10,360 nt of DNA from an uncultured Synechococcus sp. (GCA_913020095.1 CAJWAH010000042.1:1-10360), one strand, 5' to 3'. Counted from the stretch's first letter, positions 1-7,742 are shown. Numbers and translations are program-made. Notes: generated by a model not told the origin, from the sequence alone.

Positions 1-1
1 C

Positions 2-745
2 TACTGCTGGCGCGGCGGCATGCGCAGCGGCAGCGTCGCCTGGCTGGCCTCCACCTTGGATCTAGAGGTGGTGGTGCTCGAGGGCGGCTACAAGAGCTTT
101 CGCCGCTGGGTGCTCGGCCAATTCGAGCGGCCTTGGCCGGTTCAACTGCTGGGGGGCGGCACCGGCTGCGGCAAAACTGATGTGTTGCATGCCCTGGCCC
201 AGCAAGGCGGAGCCATGGTGGATCTCGAAGGGCTAGCCCACCACCGCGGCAGCAGCTTTGGGGGACTGGGGCAACCCGAGCAACCCAGCACGGAGATGTT
301 TGAAAACGAGCTCGCCCAAGCGCTGGTGGGCCAAGAGGGCCAAGCGCCACTCTGGCTTGAAGCGGAAAGCGTTCAAATTGGCCGTTGCCGCCTGCCCAAT
401 GGGCTCTGGAAGCAAATGCAACAGGCGCCTGTGGTGGTGTTGCAACGGCCGCAACAGGAGCGGATTGATGCGCTGGTGGCCCTCTACGGAGCTGAAGCCC
501 ATGCAGGATTGCTTGAAGCGACCCAGCGCTTGCAACGGCGGCTTGGTCCACAACGCACCCAAGAGGCCACTGGCAGCATCCGAGCGGGAGATCTGGGCAG
601 CGCCTGCGCGGTGATTCTTGACTACTACGACCGCTGCTACAGCTATGAACTCAATCGGCGCTCGACCCCCATCACAACGTTGCCGGTGGAGGGCTTAAGT
701 GCGGCTGCCGTGGCACACCAGCTTTTGCAACTGAAATCTGCGTAA
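2..745 (+). CDS. mnmH: tRNA 2-selenouridine synthase, 3' part (5' end outside window)
   Basis: MnmH (SelU/YbbB) replaces the sulfur of 2-thiouridine at tRNA wobble position 34 with selenium, using selenophosphate and passing through a geranylated intermediate; it is cytosolic. The frame is open from base 2, so the N-terminal part of the rhodanese domain is missing. The window starts at [11 protein letters not shown], the rhodanese active-site loop with its catalytic Cys at bases 5-7, followed by the typical [13 protein letters not shown] stretch. A P-loop, GGTGCGKT, lies near bases 155-178 and marks the C-terminal ATPase-like domain. About 247 codons are visible of a family usually near 350-370 residues. 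The first ATG at base 20 lies inside the rhodanese loop and is not the true start. The TAA stop is 26 bases before psb28, on the same strand. Identification is by motif recognition and is strong. Confidence 0.93.
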   Translation, partial: YCWRGGMRSGSVAWLASTLDLEVVVLEGGYKSFRRWVLGQFERPWPVQLLGGGTGCGKTDVLHALAQQGGAMVDLEGLAHHRGSSFGGLGQPEQPSTEMFENELAQALVGQEGQAPLWLEAESVQIGRCRLPNGLWKQMQQAPVVVLQRPQQERIDALVALYGAEAHAGLLEATQRLQRRLGPQRTQEATGSIRAGDLGSACAVILDYYDRCYSYELNRRSTPITTLPVEGLSAAAVAHQLLQLKSA

Positions 746-771
746 GCTCTCCGTCTTTCGGGCAGTCAGCG

Positions 772-1110
772 ATGGGCGCAGCCATTCAGTTTTTCCGTGG
801 TGTCGACGAGCCCGTCATCCCCGACATCAAGCTGACCCGCTCGCGCGATGGGATGACCGGCCAAGCCAAGTTTGTGTTTGAGGAGCCTGCGGCCTTGGCC
901 CCGGAAACCATGGGCGACATCACCGGCATGTTCATGGTCGATGAAGAGGGCGAATTGACCAGCCGCGATGTCAACGCGCGCTTTGTCAACGGCGTCGCCT
1001 TTGCTTTAGAGGCCACCTACACCTGGAAGAGCGAGGCTGACTTCGAGCGTTTCATGCGCTTTGCTGAGCGCTACGCAGCCAGCCACGACCTTGGATTCAG
1101 CCAAAGCTGA
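772..1110 (+). CDS. psb28: Photosystem II assembly protein Psb28
   Basis: Psb28 is a small soluble protein on the cytosolic face of thylakoids. It binds PSII assembly intermediates (RC47) near cytochrome b559 and CP47 during biogenesis and repair. The 112-residue product has the usual family length and recognisable family sequence: [20 protein letters not shown] at the N-terminus, [12 protein letters not shown] in the middle, and [12 protein letters not shown] close to the C-terminus. It is not a membrane protein. The ATG start follows the mnmH stop by 26 bases with no clear Shine-Dalgarno, which is common in picocyanobacteria. Its last codons overlap the probable TTG start of the next gene, so it is likely co-transcribed with the AI-2E pair. 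This gene is the clearest marker that the segment is cyanobacterial. Confidence 0.97.
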   Translation: MGAAIQFFRGVDEPVIPDIKLTRSRDGMTGQAKFVFEEPAALAPETMGDITGMFMVDEEGELTSRDVNARFVNGVAFALEATYTWKSEADFERFMRFAERYAASHDLGFSQS

Positions 1111-2131
1111 CGGCCAAACCACCTTTGGTCGCTGGGTTGGGTTTGCAGCGCTGATCGCTGCAGTGGTTCTGCTCTGGGATCTGCGCTCGGTCCTGATTGA
1201 CCTGTTTGGCTCGGTTGTTCTGGCCGTAGCTTTCTGCACCTTGGTGCGCGCTGTTCAAAGGCGGCTGGGTTGGCGGCGCTGGCCCTCACTGCTGCTCTCG
1301 CTGCTGTTGGTGCTGCTGCTGGTGATCGTGGTGGTGGTGGCGTTGGTGCCCCCCTTCAGCGCCCAGTTCCGTGAGCTGATCGAGCAATTGCCGCGCGCCG
1401 CTCAGGCACTGCAACAACTCATTGGTGGTGATCTGAGCTCGGCGATCCAGAGCAATATCACCAATCCAGAGAAGTGGAATCTGGCCAACAGCTTCAGCCG
1501 TGTGTTGCAGCTGGCCGGAAATTTCGGCATTGGCCTGGTGCAGCTTGTGTTTGTGGTGGCCGTTGCTCTGATGCTGAGTGTTCAGCCAGAGGACTATCGC
1601 CAAGTCGCTGTCTTGATGGCGCCTTCCTACTTGCGCCGGCGAATTGCTGGTGTGCTCGATCGCTGCGGGCAAGCACTCAGCAGTTGGATGGTGGGTGTGC
1701 TGATCAGCTCAGTTGCGGTTGGCCTGATGGCCTTTGTGGGCCTCAGCCTGCTGGGGGTCAAGCTGACCACCGCCAATGCCCTGTTGGCGGGAATGCTCAA
1801 TGTGATCCCCAACGTTGGCCCCACCTTGAGTGTGGTGTTCCCCATGGCCGTGGCCCTGCTGGACAACCCCTGGATGTCGCTGGCGGTCTTGGCGCTCTAT
1901 GTGGTGATCCAAAACTTCGAGAGCTACGTGATCACGCCGTCGGTGATGCACCACCAGGTGAAATTGCTCCCCGGGCTCACCTTGGCGGCGCAGCTGATCT
2001 TCACGGTGATTTTTGGCTTTAAAGGGCTCTTATTGGCGCTCCCCTTGGCGGTCTGCCTTCAGGTGGTGGTGCGTGAGCTGCTTGTTCGCGATGTGCTCGA
2101 CACCTGGAAGCGCCCGCGGAGGTTCTGCTGA
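1091..2131 (+). CDS. AI-2E/UPF0118 family membrane transporter, copy 1
   Basis: This is a polytopic inner-membrane protein of the AI-2E transporter family (PF01594). Characterised members include the autoinducer-2 exporter TqsA and some Na+(Li+)/H+ antiporters; the substrate here is unknown. Family marks are hydrophobic segments at about residues 13-30 and 35-55, a long central extramembrane region, the [22 protein letters not shown] stretch (about residues 181-202, seen here only as its key arginines and SSWMVG), the NVIPNVGP motif near residues 237-244, and [13 protein letters not shown]. There is no in-frame ATG. I prefer TTG 1091, overlapping psb28 by 20 bases, because it gives 346 residues, matching copy 2, with a short tail before the first helix. 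TTG 1061 would add 10 residues. The stop shares one base with the start of copy 2. Confidence 0.88.
   Translation: MDSAKADGQTTFGRWVGFAALIAAVVLLWDLRSVLIDLFGSVVLAVAFCTLVRAVQRRLGWRRWPSLLLSLLLVLLLVIVVVVALVPPFSAQFRELIEQLPRAAQALQQLIGGDLSSAIQSNITNPEKWNLANSFSRVLQLAGNFGIGLVQLVFVVAVALMLSVQPEDYRQVAVLMAPSYLRRRIAGVLDRCGQALSSWMVGVLISSVAVGLMAFVGLSLLGVKLTTANALLAGMLNVIPNVGPTLSVVFPMAVALLDNPWMSLAVLALYVVIQNFESYVITPSVMHHQVKLLPGLTLAAQLIFTVIFGFKGLLLALPLAVCLQVVVRELLVRDVLDTWKRPRRFC
2118..2123 (+). promoter_or_regulatory. Ribosome binding site of the second AI-2E gene
   Basis: GGAGGT lies seven bases before the ATG at 2131, inside the last codons of the upstream AI-2E gene. It is the strongest Shine-Dalgarno sequence seen in the cyanobacterial part, where most starts lack one. 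It fixes the start of copy 2 and suggests that copy 2 can be initiated directly as well as by coupling. Confidence 0.75.
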
Positions 2132-3168
2132 TGGAAGGCCGAAACCTGGTCAGCTGGCCTGCGATTCTTGGCACCTTGGCCCTGGTGGTGCTCGGGCTAT
2201 TGGCCTGGGAACTGCGCTGGGTGCTGTTGGTGCTCTTTGGCGCTGTGGTGCTGGCCGTAGCCCTCGATGTGCCGGTGCAGGTGTTGATGCGGCGCACTCC
2301 ACTGCATCGTCCGCAGGCCCTGGTGGTGGTGGTGGGCCTGCTGATCTTGCTGGGCTGGGAATTGGGCTTTTTGCTGTTGCCGGAATTGGTGCAACAGGTC
2401 GCCACCCTCAATGAATTACTGCCGCAGCTCTTGCAGCGGGTGGGCGCCTTCCTCTCTGAGATCCGCGGCGTGGGCCCGATTGGAAGCAGCCTGGAATCAT
2501 CCGGTGGTCTTTCGGCCCTGCAACCGCTCGGCAGTCAATTGCTGGGCCTCGCTGGCGGAGCCGCCAACAGCTCGATTCAGGTGTTGCTGATGGCGCTGCT
2601 GGCGTTGTTGTTGTGCCTTGATCCGCAACATCACATCAATTTGCTAATCGCAGCCACACCCCGCTTTTATCGCCCGCAAGGCCGCCGGCTGCTGCAGCAA
2701 TGCCGTGATGCCCTCGGCGGTTGGCTGGCCGGCATGACGATTTCCGCCGTCAGCGTGTTTCTGCTCACCTGGGCGGGACTGGCCTGGTTGCAGGTTCCCC
2801 TGGCGTTGCTGAGCGGTCTGGTCTGCGGCCTACTCACCTTCGTTCCCACCATCGGCCCAACGGTGGCGACGCTGCTGCCCACCGCCCTAGCGCTGGTGGT
2901 CTCACCGGAGCTGAGCTTGAAGGTGATCGTGCTGCGATTGATTCTTCAAAACGGCGAGGCGTTTTTGCTCACGCCCCTGTTGCTGTCGCGCACGGTCAAC
3001 CTTCTGCCCACTGTCGCCTTAATGGCGCAGCTGAGCCTTGGGGCCTTGCTCGGCATACCCGGTGTGTTGCTGGCGCTGCCGTTGGTGGTGGTGCTGCAGG
3101 TGCTCCTGCAGGAGGTCTTCGTCAAAGAGATCATGGACCGCTGGACCTTGAGCAGCAGCAAGACCTGA
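2131..3168 (+). CDS. AI-2E/UPF0118 family membrane transporter, copy 2
   Basis: This second member of the AI-2E family (PF01594) has 345 residues, is a polytopic membrane protein, and has an unknown substrate. It parallels copy 1 throughout: LAWELRWVLLVLFGAVVLAVAL near the N-terminus (seen as WELRWVLL and GAVVLAV), QQCRDALGGWLAGM near residues 189-202, FVPTIGPT at 237-244 (copy 1 has NVIPNVGPT at the same place), QNGEAFLLTPLLL, and a closing LLALPLVVVLQVLLQEV helix. Similarity to copy 1 is clear but far from identity, so this is an old tandem duplication. The ATG overlaps the preceding TGA by one base and has a strong GGAGGT upstream. Its stop codon is directly adjacent to the stop of a small convergent gene. 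The two proteins may have distinct substrates or work as a hetero-oligomer; the sequence does not decide this. Confidence 0.92.
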   Translation: MEGRNLVSWPAILGTLALVVLGLLAWELRWVLLVLFGAVVLAVALDVPVQVLMRRTPLHRPQALVVVVGLLILLGWELGFLLLPELVQQVATLNELLPQLLQRVGAFLSEIRGVGPIGSSLESSGGLSALQPLGSQLLGLAGGAANSSIQVLLMALLALLLCLDPQHHINLLIAATPRFYRPQGRRLLQQCRDALGGWLAGMTISAVSVFLLTWAGLAWLQVPLALLSGLVCGLLTFVPTIGPTVATLLPTALALVVSPELSLKVIVLRLILQNGEAFLLTPLLLSRTVNLLPTVALMAQLSLGALLGIPGVLLALPLVVVLQVLLQEVFVKEIMDRWTLSSSKT

Positions 3169-3273
3169 TTAGTCGTTGCGGCGTTTCCAGCGCTCAAACC
3201 AAACCACAGCACCGATGGCCAGGGCTGTACCAATGCTCAAGCCGATCAACACCACTCCCAGCTCTATCGGCAT
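3169..3273 (-). CDS. 34-residue single-helix membrane mini-protein, unknown function
   Basis: This small gene runs from ATG (3273-3271) to TAA (3171-3169) on the minus strand. The product begins MPIELGVVLIGLSIGTALA, continues through a hydrophobic helix to about residue 26, and ends with the charged tail FERWKRRND. That is one transmembrane helix with a positive, probably cytosolic C-terminus. An AGAGGGG ribosome binding site sits five bases before the ATG, which strongly supports translation. The length and design resemble small subunits of photosynthetic or NDH complexes (PetL, PetN, Psb30, NdhP types), but I do not recognise it as any of these, so no name is given. Its stop abuts the stop of the convergent AI-2E gene, and it is divergent from the lipoprotein gene. 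Confidence 0.7.
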   Translation of the reverse strand: MPIELGVVLIGLSIGTALAIGAVVWFERWKRRND

Positions 3274-3365
3274 CGGTGCCCCTCTGCTGCTCGTTCCGCA
3301 ACGTCCATCATCTGTGAACGCCACGCAAAACTTCTGGCAGGCTGGGCCTCACTCGTGGATGAACC
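3274..3365. promoter_or_regulatory. Divergent intergenic region, probable promoters for mini-protein and lipoprotein genes
   Basis: These 92 bases separate two divergent genes and must hold the promoter of each unless they are read from afar. I see no convincing -35/-10 pair in either direction and no palindromic operator. The role is assigned from position only. Confidence 0.4.
3279..3285 (-). promoter_or_regulatory. Ribosome binding site of the 34-residue protein
   Basis: On the minus strand the sequence AGAGGGG precedes the ATG (3273-3271) by five bases. Purine-rich sites this close to a start are uncommon in this segment, so it is good evidence that the short frame is real. Confidence 0.6.
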
Positions 3366-4112
3366 GTGCGCAGCAGCCAATGGGCCGCCCTGGCGTTAGC
3401 CGCTGGCTTGGCTGGTTGCAGCTGGGGCAATCCACCGTGGCAACAGAGCCAGCAGCCAACAGAGAGCGAAGACCAGCTGCGCGCAGCATTGGCCACCACT
3501 GCCAAAAATCGGCAGCTCTATGAAAACTGGCGCTACTGGGCGCCACGGCTGTCGTTTGAGCAGCCCAACTGCCAAATCAATGGCCTCACCGAGCAATACG
3601 CCGAAGGACTCGAAATCAAGCGGCGCGGCGATGAATTGATGAAGCTCAAACGCTCCAGCTGCATTGTTCCCAGTTCCTTGCTGCCCACCAGCACCGGGGG
3701 CTCAGTCTTTGAACTCACCGCCGGCTGGGGTGACCTCAGTGATCGCACCGATCGGCCGCCCGATCTCCAGGGCTATGCCGTCGAATACACCCTCGCTGAA
3801 GTGGGGATCACCTGCGACACCGAAGAGGAAACGCGGCGGCCGCTGTTCACCCTGATCGCCCTACCGCAGGGTTCACCGCTGATCATCGATCTCGACAACA
3901 ACAGCCAAGCGATCCGCATGCTGGGGGTGGAAGACGAGCTCAGTCGCCGCCAAATCAGCTTTGAACAACCGCTGTGGCTGATCGAGGGATCTGAGCAATA
4001 CGCGGTGGGCACCGTGCGGAATCCACGCACCATGAAGGGAATTGTTGAACCCATCTGCCGCCGGCGGCAGCAGATCATCGATGCCAATCAGCAGCCACTA
4101 CTGGCCAGCTGA
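3366..4112 (+). CDS. Uncharacterised lipoprotein
   Basis: The 248-residue product starts with a lipoprotein signal peptide: MRSSQWAALALAAGLAGC, lipobox LAGC with the acylated Cys at residue 18. The mature protein should be anchored by lipid and face the periplasm or thylakoid lumen. The GTG start at 3366 is chosen because an in-frame TGA lies at 3360-3362 and the signal peptide begins right there; the nearby ATG at 3359 is out of frame. After the signal come a Gln/Ser/Glu-rich linker, a region rich in charged residues with three or four Cys, and a likely beta-rich C-terminal half (VFELTAGWGD, LIIDLDNNSQAIRMLG). I recognise no named domain or catalytic motif. Its 3' end overlaps the convergent metallopeptidase gene by 15 bases. 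An envelope role is inferred from the anchor only. Confidence 0.8.
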   Translation: MRSSQWAALALAAGLAGCSWGNPPWQQSQQPTESEDQLRAALATTAKNRQLYENWRYWAPRLSFEQPNCQINGLTEQYAEGLEIKRRGDELMKLKRSSCIVPSSLLPTSTGGSVFELTAGWGDLSDRTDRPPDLQGYAVEYTLAEVGITCDTEEETRRPLFTLIALPQGSPLIIDLDNNSQAIRMLGVEDELSRRQISFEQPLWLIEGSEQYAVGTVRNPRTMKGIVEPICRRRQQIIDANQQPLLAS

Positions 4113-5114
4113 ACAGAGCCGTTGGGCAATCCGCTGAGCCTGCCCTTTGCGATCCGCTGAGATCCGCTGCCTCTTGATGCCGTCACCAAGGATGTCGAAG
4201 ACGCCGTTGTAGCAATTGAGCTGCAGCTTGCGCAGCCGAAACCAACCATCGGGCTTGGCTTGACCTTGGCGTGCCAAAGCACCAGCGCAGGCCCTGGAAG
4301 AGCCACCAAAACCGCAGTTCAACACGCCCAACGCAGCGCTGAACAAGTTGCCGGCAATCTGACCGCCGCGCTCCACCTCAAAGCGGTAGACCTTGATCAC
4401 CGCATCAACCCAGGGTTCCTGCGGGTTGAAGTCGACAATTTCAGAAAACGTCTCCGGCGTGTCCATCGTCCAGCTGCCGAATTGCGAGCCAGGGTCGATT
4501 TCTCCATTCACGCCGTTGGTGAAGGCCCGGTAGCGCGTTAAGGGGTAGCCGTGGGGCGAGAGCTGGTGGTAGTCGCCAATGCGAAACAGGATGTTGGCGG
4601 CTTCGGTGAACTGCTCAACGCTCAACACCTTGTTGGCCATCAACCAGCCGAGATAACGGCCTGCGCGCCAGTCAGCCGCATCCTCTTCACGGCCTTTGAA
4701 GGGTCCTTGATCAATCGCTTGGTTGACGTGATGGCCCCATTCATGGGCGAGCACGGTGAGGGCCGTGAGCTCAACGCTGGGCGAGGATTGCAGCCGCAAG
4801 CGCGAGAGCAAACCGCGGGCATCAATGCCGATTTGGGCTGATTCAGGGCAATAGGCATTGCTCGCTGGAGCCTTCCCGCAAGCCGAAAAACGCGCTCCAG
4901 GCTCGAGCAGCTCCACCTCCGGCAACGCCTGATCGCCATCACTGGCCACATCACGCCAGTAATGGCCCAGCAGGCGGTGGTGAATCGGCAACCTGGCCGA
5001 TCCCTCAGGGCTCTGCTTCAGCTCCTCGAGCAAAGCGGTTGTGGAAGGCAAAGGGGGCGGCGGGGCCGGATCAGCCAGCACAATCACCGCCAAGGCGAAC
5101 CAGGCGCCAATCAT
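4098..5114 (-). CDS. Exported HEWGHH zinc metallopeptidase (neutral zinc metallopeptidase-like)
   Basis: This is a 338-residue predicted zinc protease. HEWGHH at residues 124-129 supplies two His ligands and the catalytic Glu125. EEDAADWRAG at 143-152 resembles the ExxAD segment that gives the third, Glu ligand in YpfJ-type neutral zinc metallopeptidases (PF04228), and PHGYPLTRYRAF at 188-199 resembles their HGxxxxR segment. The first 14 or so residues are hydrophobic (MIGAWFALAVIVLA) and followed by a Pro-rich stretch, so the protein is probably exported or membrane-anchored. Several Cys in the catalytic and C-terminal regions could form disulfides. The ATG overlaps the TGA of the upstream 68-residue gene as ATGA, so it is the last gene of the pdhB-secD-secF string. 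Family assignment is from motifs; the substrate is unknown. The last codons overlap the convergent lipoprotein gene. Confidence 0.82.
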   Translation of the reverse strand: MIGAWFALAVIVLADPAPPPPLPSTTALLEELKQSPEGSARLPIHHRLLGHYWRDVASDGDQALPEVELLEPGARFSACGKAPASNAYCPESAQIGIDARGLLSRLRLQSSPSVELTALTVLAHEWGHHVNQAIDQGPFKGREEDAADWRAGRYLGWLMANKVLSVEQFTEAANILFRIGDYHQLSPHGYPLTRYRAFTNGVNGEIDPGSQFGSWTMDTPETFSEIVDFNPQEPWVDAVIKVYRFEVERGGQIAGNLFSAALGVLNCGFGGSSRACAGALARQGQAKPDGWFRLRKLQLNCYNGVFDILGDGIKRQRISADRKGQAQRIAQRLCSAGQ

Positions 5115-5317
5115 GGGAATCGGCTACCGGAGTGGCGCGTTGAGCTCAGCAACCACCAGGGGCTGAGCACCACAATCAAACAGGCGAGCTTGTGGTGAAT
5201 CACGGCATAAAAAAGGCCGGTCCAGGTGAAGTGCTGCGCCAACAACTTGACCTCGCTGCGAAGTTCCAACAGGGCGAGCACCAGCACCACCCAGAACACC
5301 GCAGCGGGAATTTTCAT
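5111..5317 (-). CDS. 68-residue two-helix membrane protein between secF and the metallopeptidase
   Basis: The product begins MKIPAAVFWVVLVLALLELR, has a short polar loop (SEVKLLAQHF), then a second hydrophobic segment at about residues 33-57, and ends in a polar, basic tail. This gives two transmembrane helices. The ATG (5317-5315) overlaps the secF TGA as ATGA, and its own TGA overlaps the metallopeptidase ATG in the same way, so it is almost certainly translated by coupling. The frame stays open upstream inside secF, but the ATGA junction marks the natural start. I do not recognise a named family. Position right after secF makes an accessory role at the Sec translocon possible, comparable in size and context to YajC in other bacteria though not similar to it in sequence; this is inference. 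Confidence 0.75.
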   Translation of the reverse strand: MKIPAAVFWVVLVLALLELRSEVKLLAQHFTWTGLFYAVIHHKLACLIVVLSPWWLLSSTRHSGSRFP

Positions 5318-6273
5318 GCAACCACGCCAGAGCTTGCTGCCCGTTGCGGCAAACGGCCGCCCATTAAGGGGAGCAGCGGCGGGACCACCGCCACACTCGA
5401 CCAAGCACCCACAGCAATGCCCACAAACAGGGCCACGGCAAACCACTGCAGGCTGGCACCACCAAACAGGATCAGCGCCAGGATCGGGATCTCAGTACTG
5501 AGCGAGGTGTAGATCGATCGGGTCAAGGTGCCATCAACGGCGCGATCCACCTGATCTTCCACACTCAAATCAGGCAAGAGCCGTTGCTGCTCGCGGATGC
5601 GGTCAAACACCACCACGGTGTCGTTGACCGAATAGCCGGCCAAGGTGAGCAGCGCCACAGCAAACAAGCTGTTGACCTCAACGCCAGCGAGCAGACCCAG
5701 CCAAGCGAACAAACCACTGGTGATCAGCACATCGTGGGCTAATGCCAACAGGGCCAAAGCGGCATAGAGCCGGGCGTAGCGAGCGGAGATGTAAAGCGCC
5801 ACGGCCGCAAAGCTGACGGTCAAGGCCAACACGCTGCTGGTCAGCAGCTGTTTGCCCAACACAGGGCCAATGGTGTTGATCTGGGTGTCGGTGGCGATCA
5901 GCGGACCGGCCACCTGCTCAAGCGCGTCCACAAAGGCGCCGCTCTCGGCAGGGCTGAGCGCTGAGCTGCGCACGCTGACGGCCTGGCCATCATCGAGAAG
6001 CTGCACTACCGCAGCAGCGGGCAAGGCCTCTTGCACCTGTTGAACACTGAGCTCAGCGCAACGATCGCCGCAATTGCGCTCCACCTGAATGGAGGTGCCA
6101 CCGGTGAAATCAAGGCCTGGCTTCAGGGGAGCCTGGATTGGGGACAGCCAAGAGAGCACCAACCCGAGAACACTGAGCGCCACCAAGACCGCGGTGATGC
6201 TGAGGCAAAGCCGGCGATGGCGATTGATGCGCAACCTGGGCTCACGCAGGATGGCGCCGCTGGAGGAAGTCAT
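5314..6273 (-). CDS. secF: Protein translocase subunit SecF
   Basis: SecF pairs with SecD in the membrane complex that uses the proton gradient to finish Sec-dependent export on the trans side. The 319-residue product has the RND-like design: a first helix at about residues 24-44, GLDFTGGT at 53-60, a periplasmic/lumenal domain to about residue 140, then five clustered helices. The signature GYSVNDTVVVFDRIRE lies at residues 213-228, preceded by ALAHDVLITSGLFAW. Length is normal for cyanobacteria. The ATG overlaps the secD TGA (ATGA), and the secF TGA overlaps the next ATG likewise. No Shine-Dalgarno precedes the start, consistent with reinitiation after secD. Identification is firm. Confidence 0.96.
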   Translation of the reverse strand: MTSSSGAILREPRLRINRHRRLCLSITAVLVALSVLGLVLSWLSPIQAPLKPGLDFTGGTSIQVERNCGDRCAELSVQQVQEALPAAAVVQLLDDGQAVSVRSSALSPAESGAFVDALEQVAGPLIATDTQINTIGPVLGKQLLTSSVLALTVSFAAVALYISARYARLYAALALLALAHDVLITSGLFAWLGLLAGVEVNSLFAVALLTLAGYSVNDTVVVFDRIREQQRLLPDLSVEDQVDRAVDGTLTRSIYTSLSTEIPILALILFGGASLQWFAVALFVGIAVGAWSSVAVVPPLLPLMGGRLPQRAASSGVVA

Positions 6274-7742
6274 GGCTGGGAAGACGCGGCGAGGAAGAGG
6301 GAGGGTTTACGCAGGGCGGGATAACTCAGGGCCAGACGCATCAAGGTGCGGGTGCAGGTCAAAGCGGTGAACAGGCTGAGCAGCACGCCGATGGCCAGGG
6401 TCACCGCAAAGCCCCGCACCAAGCCGCTGCCCAACCAACCCAAAGCAGCACAGCTGATCAAGGTGGTGAGGTGACCATCAAAGATCGAGGAAAACGCCCT
6501 GGAGAAGCCGGTATCCACCGAGCGGAACAGGGTGTTGCCATCGCGCAGCTCCTCTTTGCTGCGCTCAAAAATCAGGATGTTGGCATCCACAGCCATACCC
6601 ACCGAGAGGATGAAGCCGGCAATCCCTGGCAGGGTGAGCGTCACCGGAATCAGGGCATACAAGGCCAGGTTGAAGAGTGAATAGAGCAACAGGGCCAGCA
6701 GGGCCACCGCTCCTGGAAGGCGGTAGATGATCACCATGAACACACCCACCAGCGCCGTACCGGAACCAGCGGCAATCAAGCTGTTGCGGATGTTCTGGGC
6801 CCCCAGCGTGGGACCAACGGAGCGGTTTTCGATGATTTCAACCGGCAGCGGCAAGGCACCACCGCGCAGTTGAACCTCCAAATCACGGGCTTCATCAGCG
6901 GAAAAGCGACCGGTGATGGTGGCGGCACCGCCGGTGATGCCCGCTGTGGCGAACTGCGGGCCAACGCTGGCTTCACTGATGGAGCGGCCATCCAACATGA
7001 TTCCGAGCAGGCGGTTGGTGCCGGCAATGCTCTTGGTGAGGTCAGCAAATTTCTCGCCACCAGCCTGGCTAAAGCGCAGCGTCACCTCCCAGCTCTGGCT
7101 GCCCTGTTGTTGCTGACGGCCCGCATCCACCAGGTCTGAACCAGTGAGCTCGGGCTCGCCAAACAACGGTGTGATGCGCCGCTCGGTTTCGATCAACAGC
7201 GCTTCGAGCTGCTCCTCTTCGCTGGCATTGGCGGGAACCTCGATGCCCTGTTGCTTCAGCAGGTCGGTGAGAGGGCCGCTCACATCTGGGGCCTGCTCCC
7301 CATCGCTGGCTTGGTTGCGGCCGGCCAGTTGCTCCTGGCGCGCCACGATTAATCGCTTCAAGCGGGTGAGGTTGCTGAGCTCTTGCTGGGTCTCAGGCTT
7401 TTGCGCGCGAAACTCAAGGCGGGCTGTGGTGCCAAGCACCTCAGCAGCGCGGCGCGGATCTTGCACACCAGGCAACTGCACAACGATCCGGTCGCTGCCG
7501 GAGGTGGTGACGCTGGCTTCAGAAACGCCCAGGCCATTGACGCGGCGCTCGAGCACTTCCTTGACCGCCTCGAGCTGTTTGGACTCAACCCTGGTGATGT
7601 CACCAGCTGGTTTGACCAGCAAGGTGAGTTGGCTACCTCCGCGCAAATCCAGGCCGAGGGATAGCGGTAAGGAGCGCAGCACGAGAAGACTGCCAATGGC
7701 CAGCGCCAGGATCAGCGCCAGCCAGCCTTGGGGCCGGGTCAT
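6270..7742 (-). CDS. secD: Protein translocase subunit SecD
   Basis: SecD, with SecF, drives late steps of protein translocation through SecYEG using the proton motive force. The 490-residue product starts with one helix (about residues 8-24), followed by [10 protein letters not shown] (30-39), then a long periplasmic/lumenal head domain that includes [10 protein letters not shown] and [12 protein letters not shown]. Close to the C-terminal helices comes the signature [15 protein letters not shown] near 380-394. This matches the size of cyanobacterial SecD. The ATG overlaps the pdhB TGA as ATGA, so Sec genes and pyruvate dehydrogenase are translationally linked. No Shine-Dalgarno is seen. SecD in this lineage may serve both plasma and thylakoid membranes; that is general knowledge, not visible here. 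Confidence 0.96.
   Translation of the reverse strand: MTRPQGWLALILALAIGSLLVLRSLPLSLGLDLRGGSQLTLLVKPAGDITRVESKQLEAVKEVLERRVNGLGVSEASVTTSGSDRIVVQLPGVQDPRRAAEVLGTTARLEFRAQKPETQQELSNLTRLKRLIVARQEQLAGRNQASDGEQAPDVSGPLTDLLKQQGIEVPANASEEEQLEALLIETERRITPLFGEPELTGSDLVDAGRQQQQGSQSWEVTLRFSQAGGEKFADLTKSIAGTNRLLGIMLDGRSISEASVGPQFATAGITGGAATITGRFSADEARDLEVQLRGGALPLPVEIIENRSVGPTLGAQNIRNSLIAAGSGTALVGVFMVIIYRLPGAVALLALLLYSLFNLALYALIPVTLTLPGIAGFILSVGMAVDANILIFERSKEELRDGNTLFRSVDTGFSRAFSSIFDGHLTTLISCAALGWLGSGLVRGFAVTLAIGVLLSLFTALTCTRTLMRLALSYPALRKPSLFLAASSQP

Noticed and set aside
1295..1345. CTG/GTG-rich run in the first AI-2E gene as a possible repeat element
   Set aside because: It simply encodes a Leu/Val transmembrane helix with biased codons.
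1474..2022. 182-codon plus-strand frame inside the first AI-2E gene
   Set aside because: It is an alternative frame of a clear membrane protein, with Cys/Gly/Pro-rich content and no family features.
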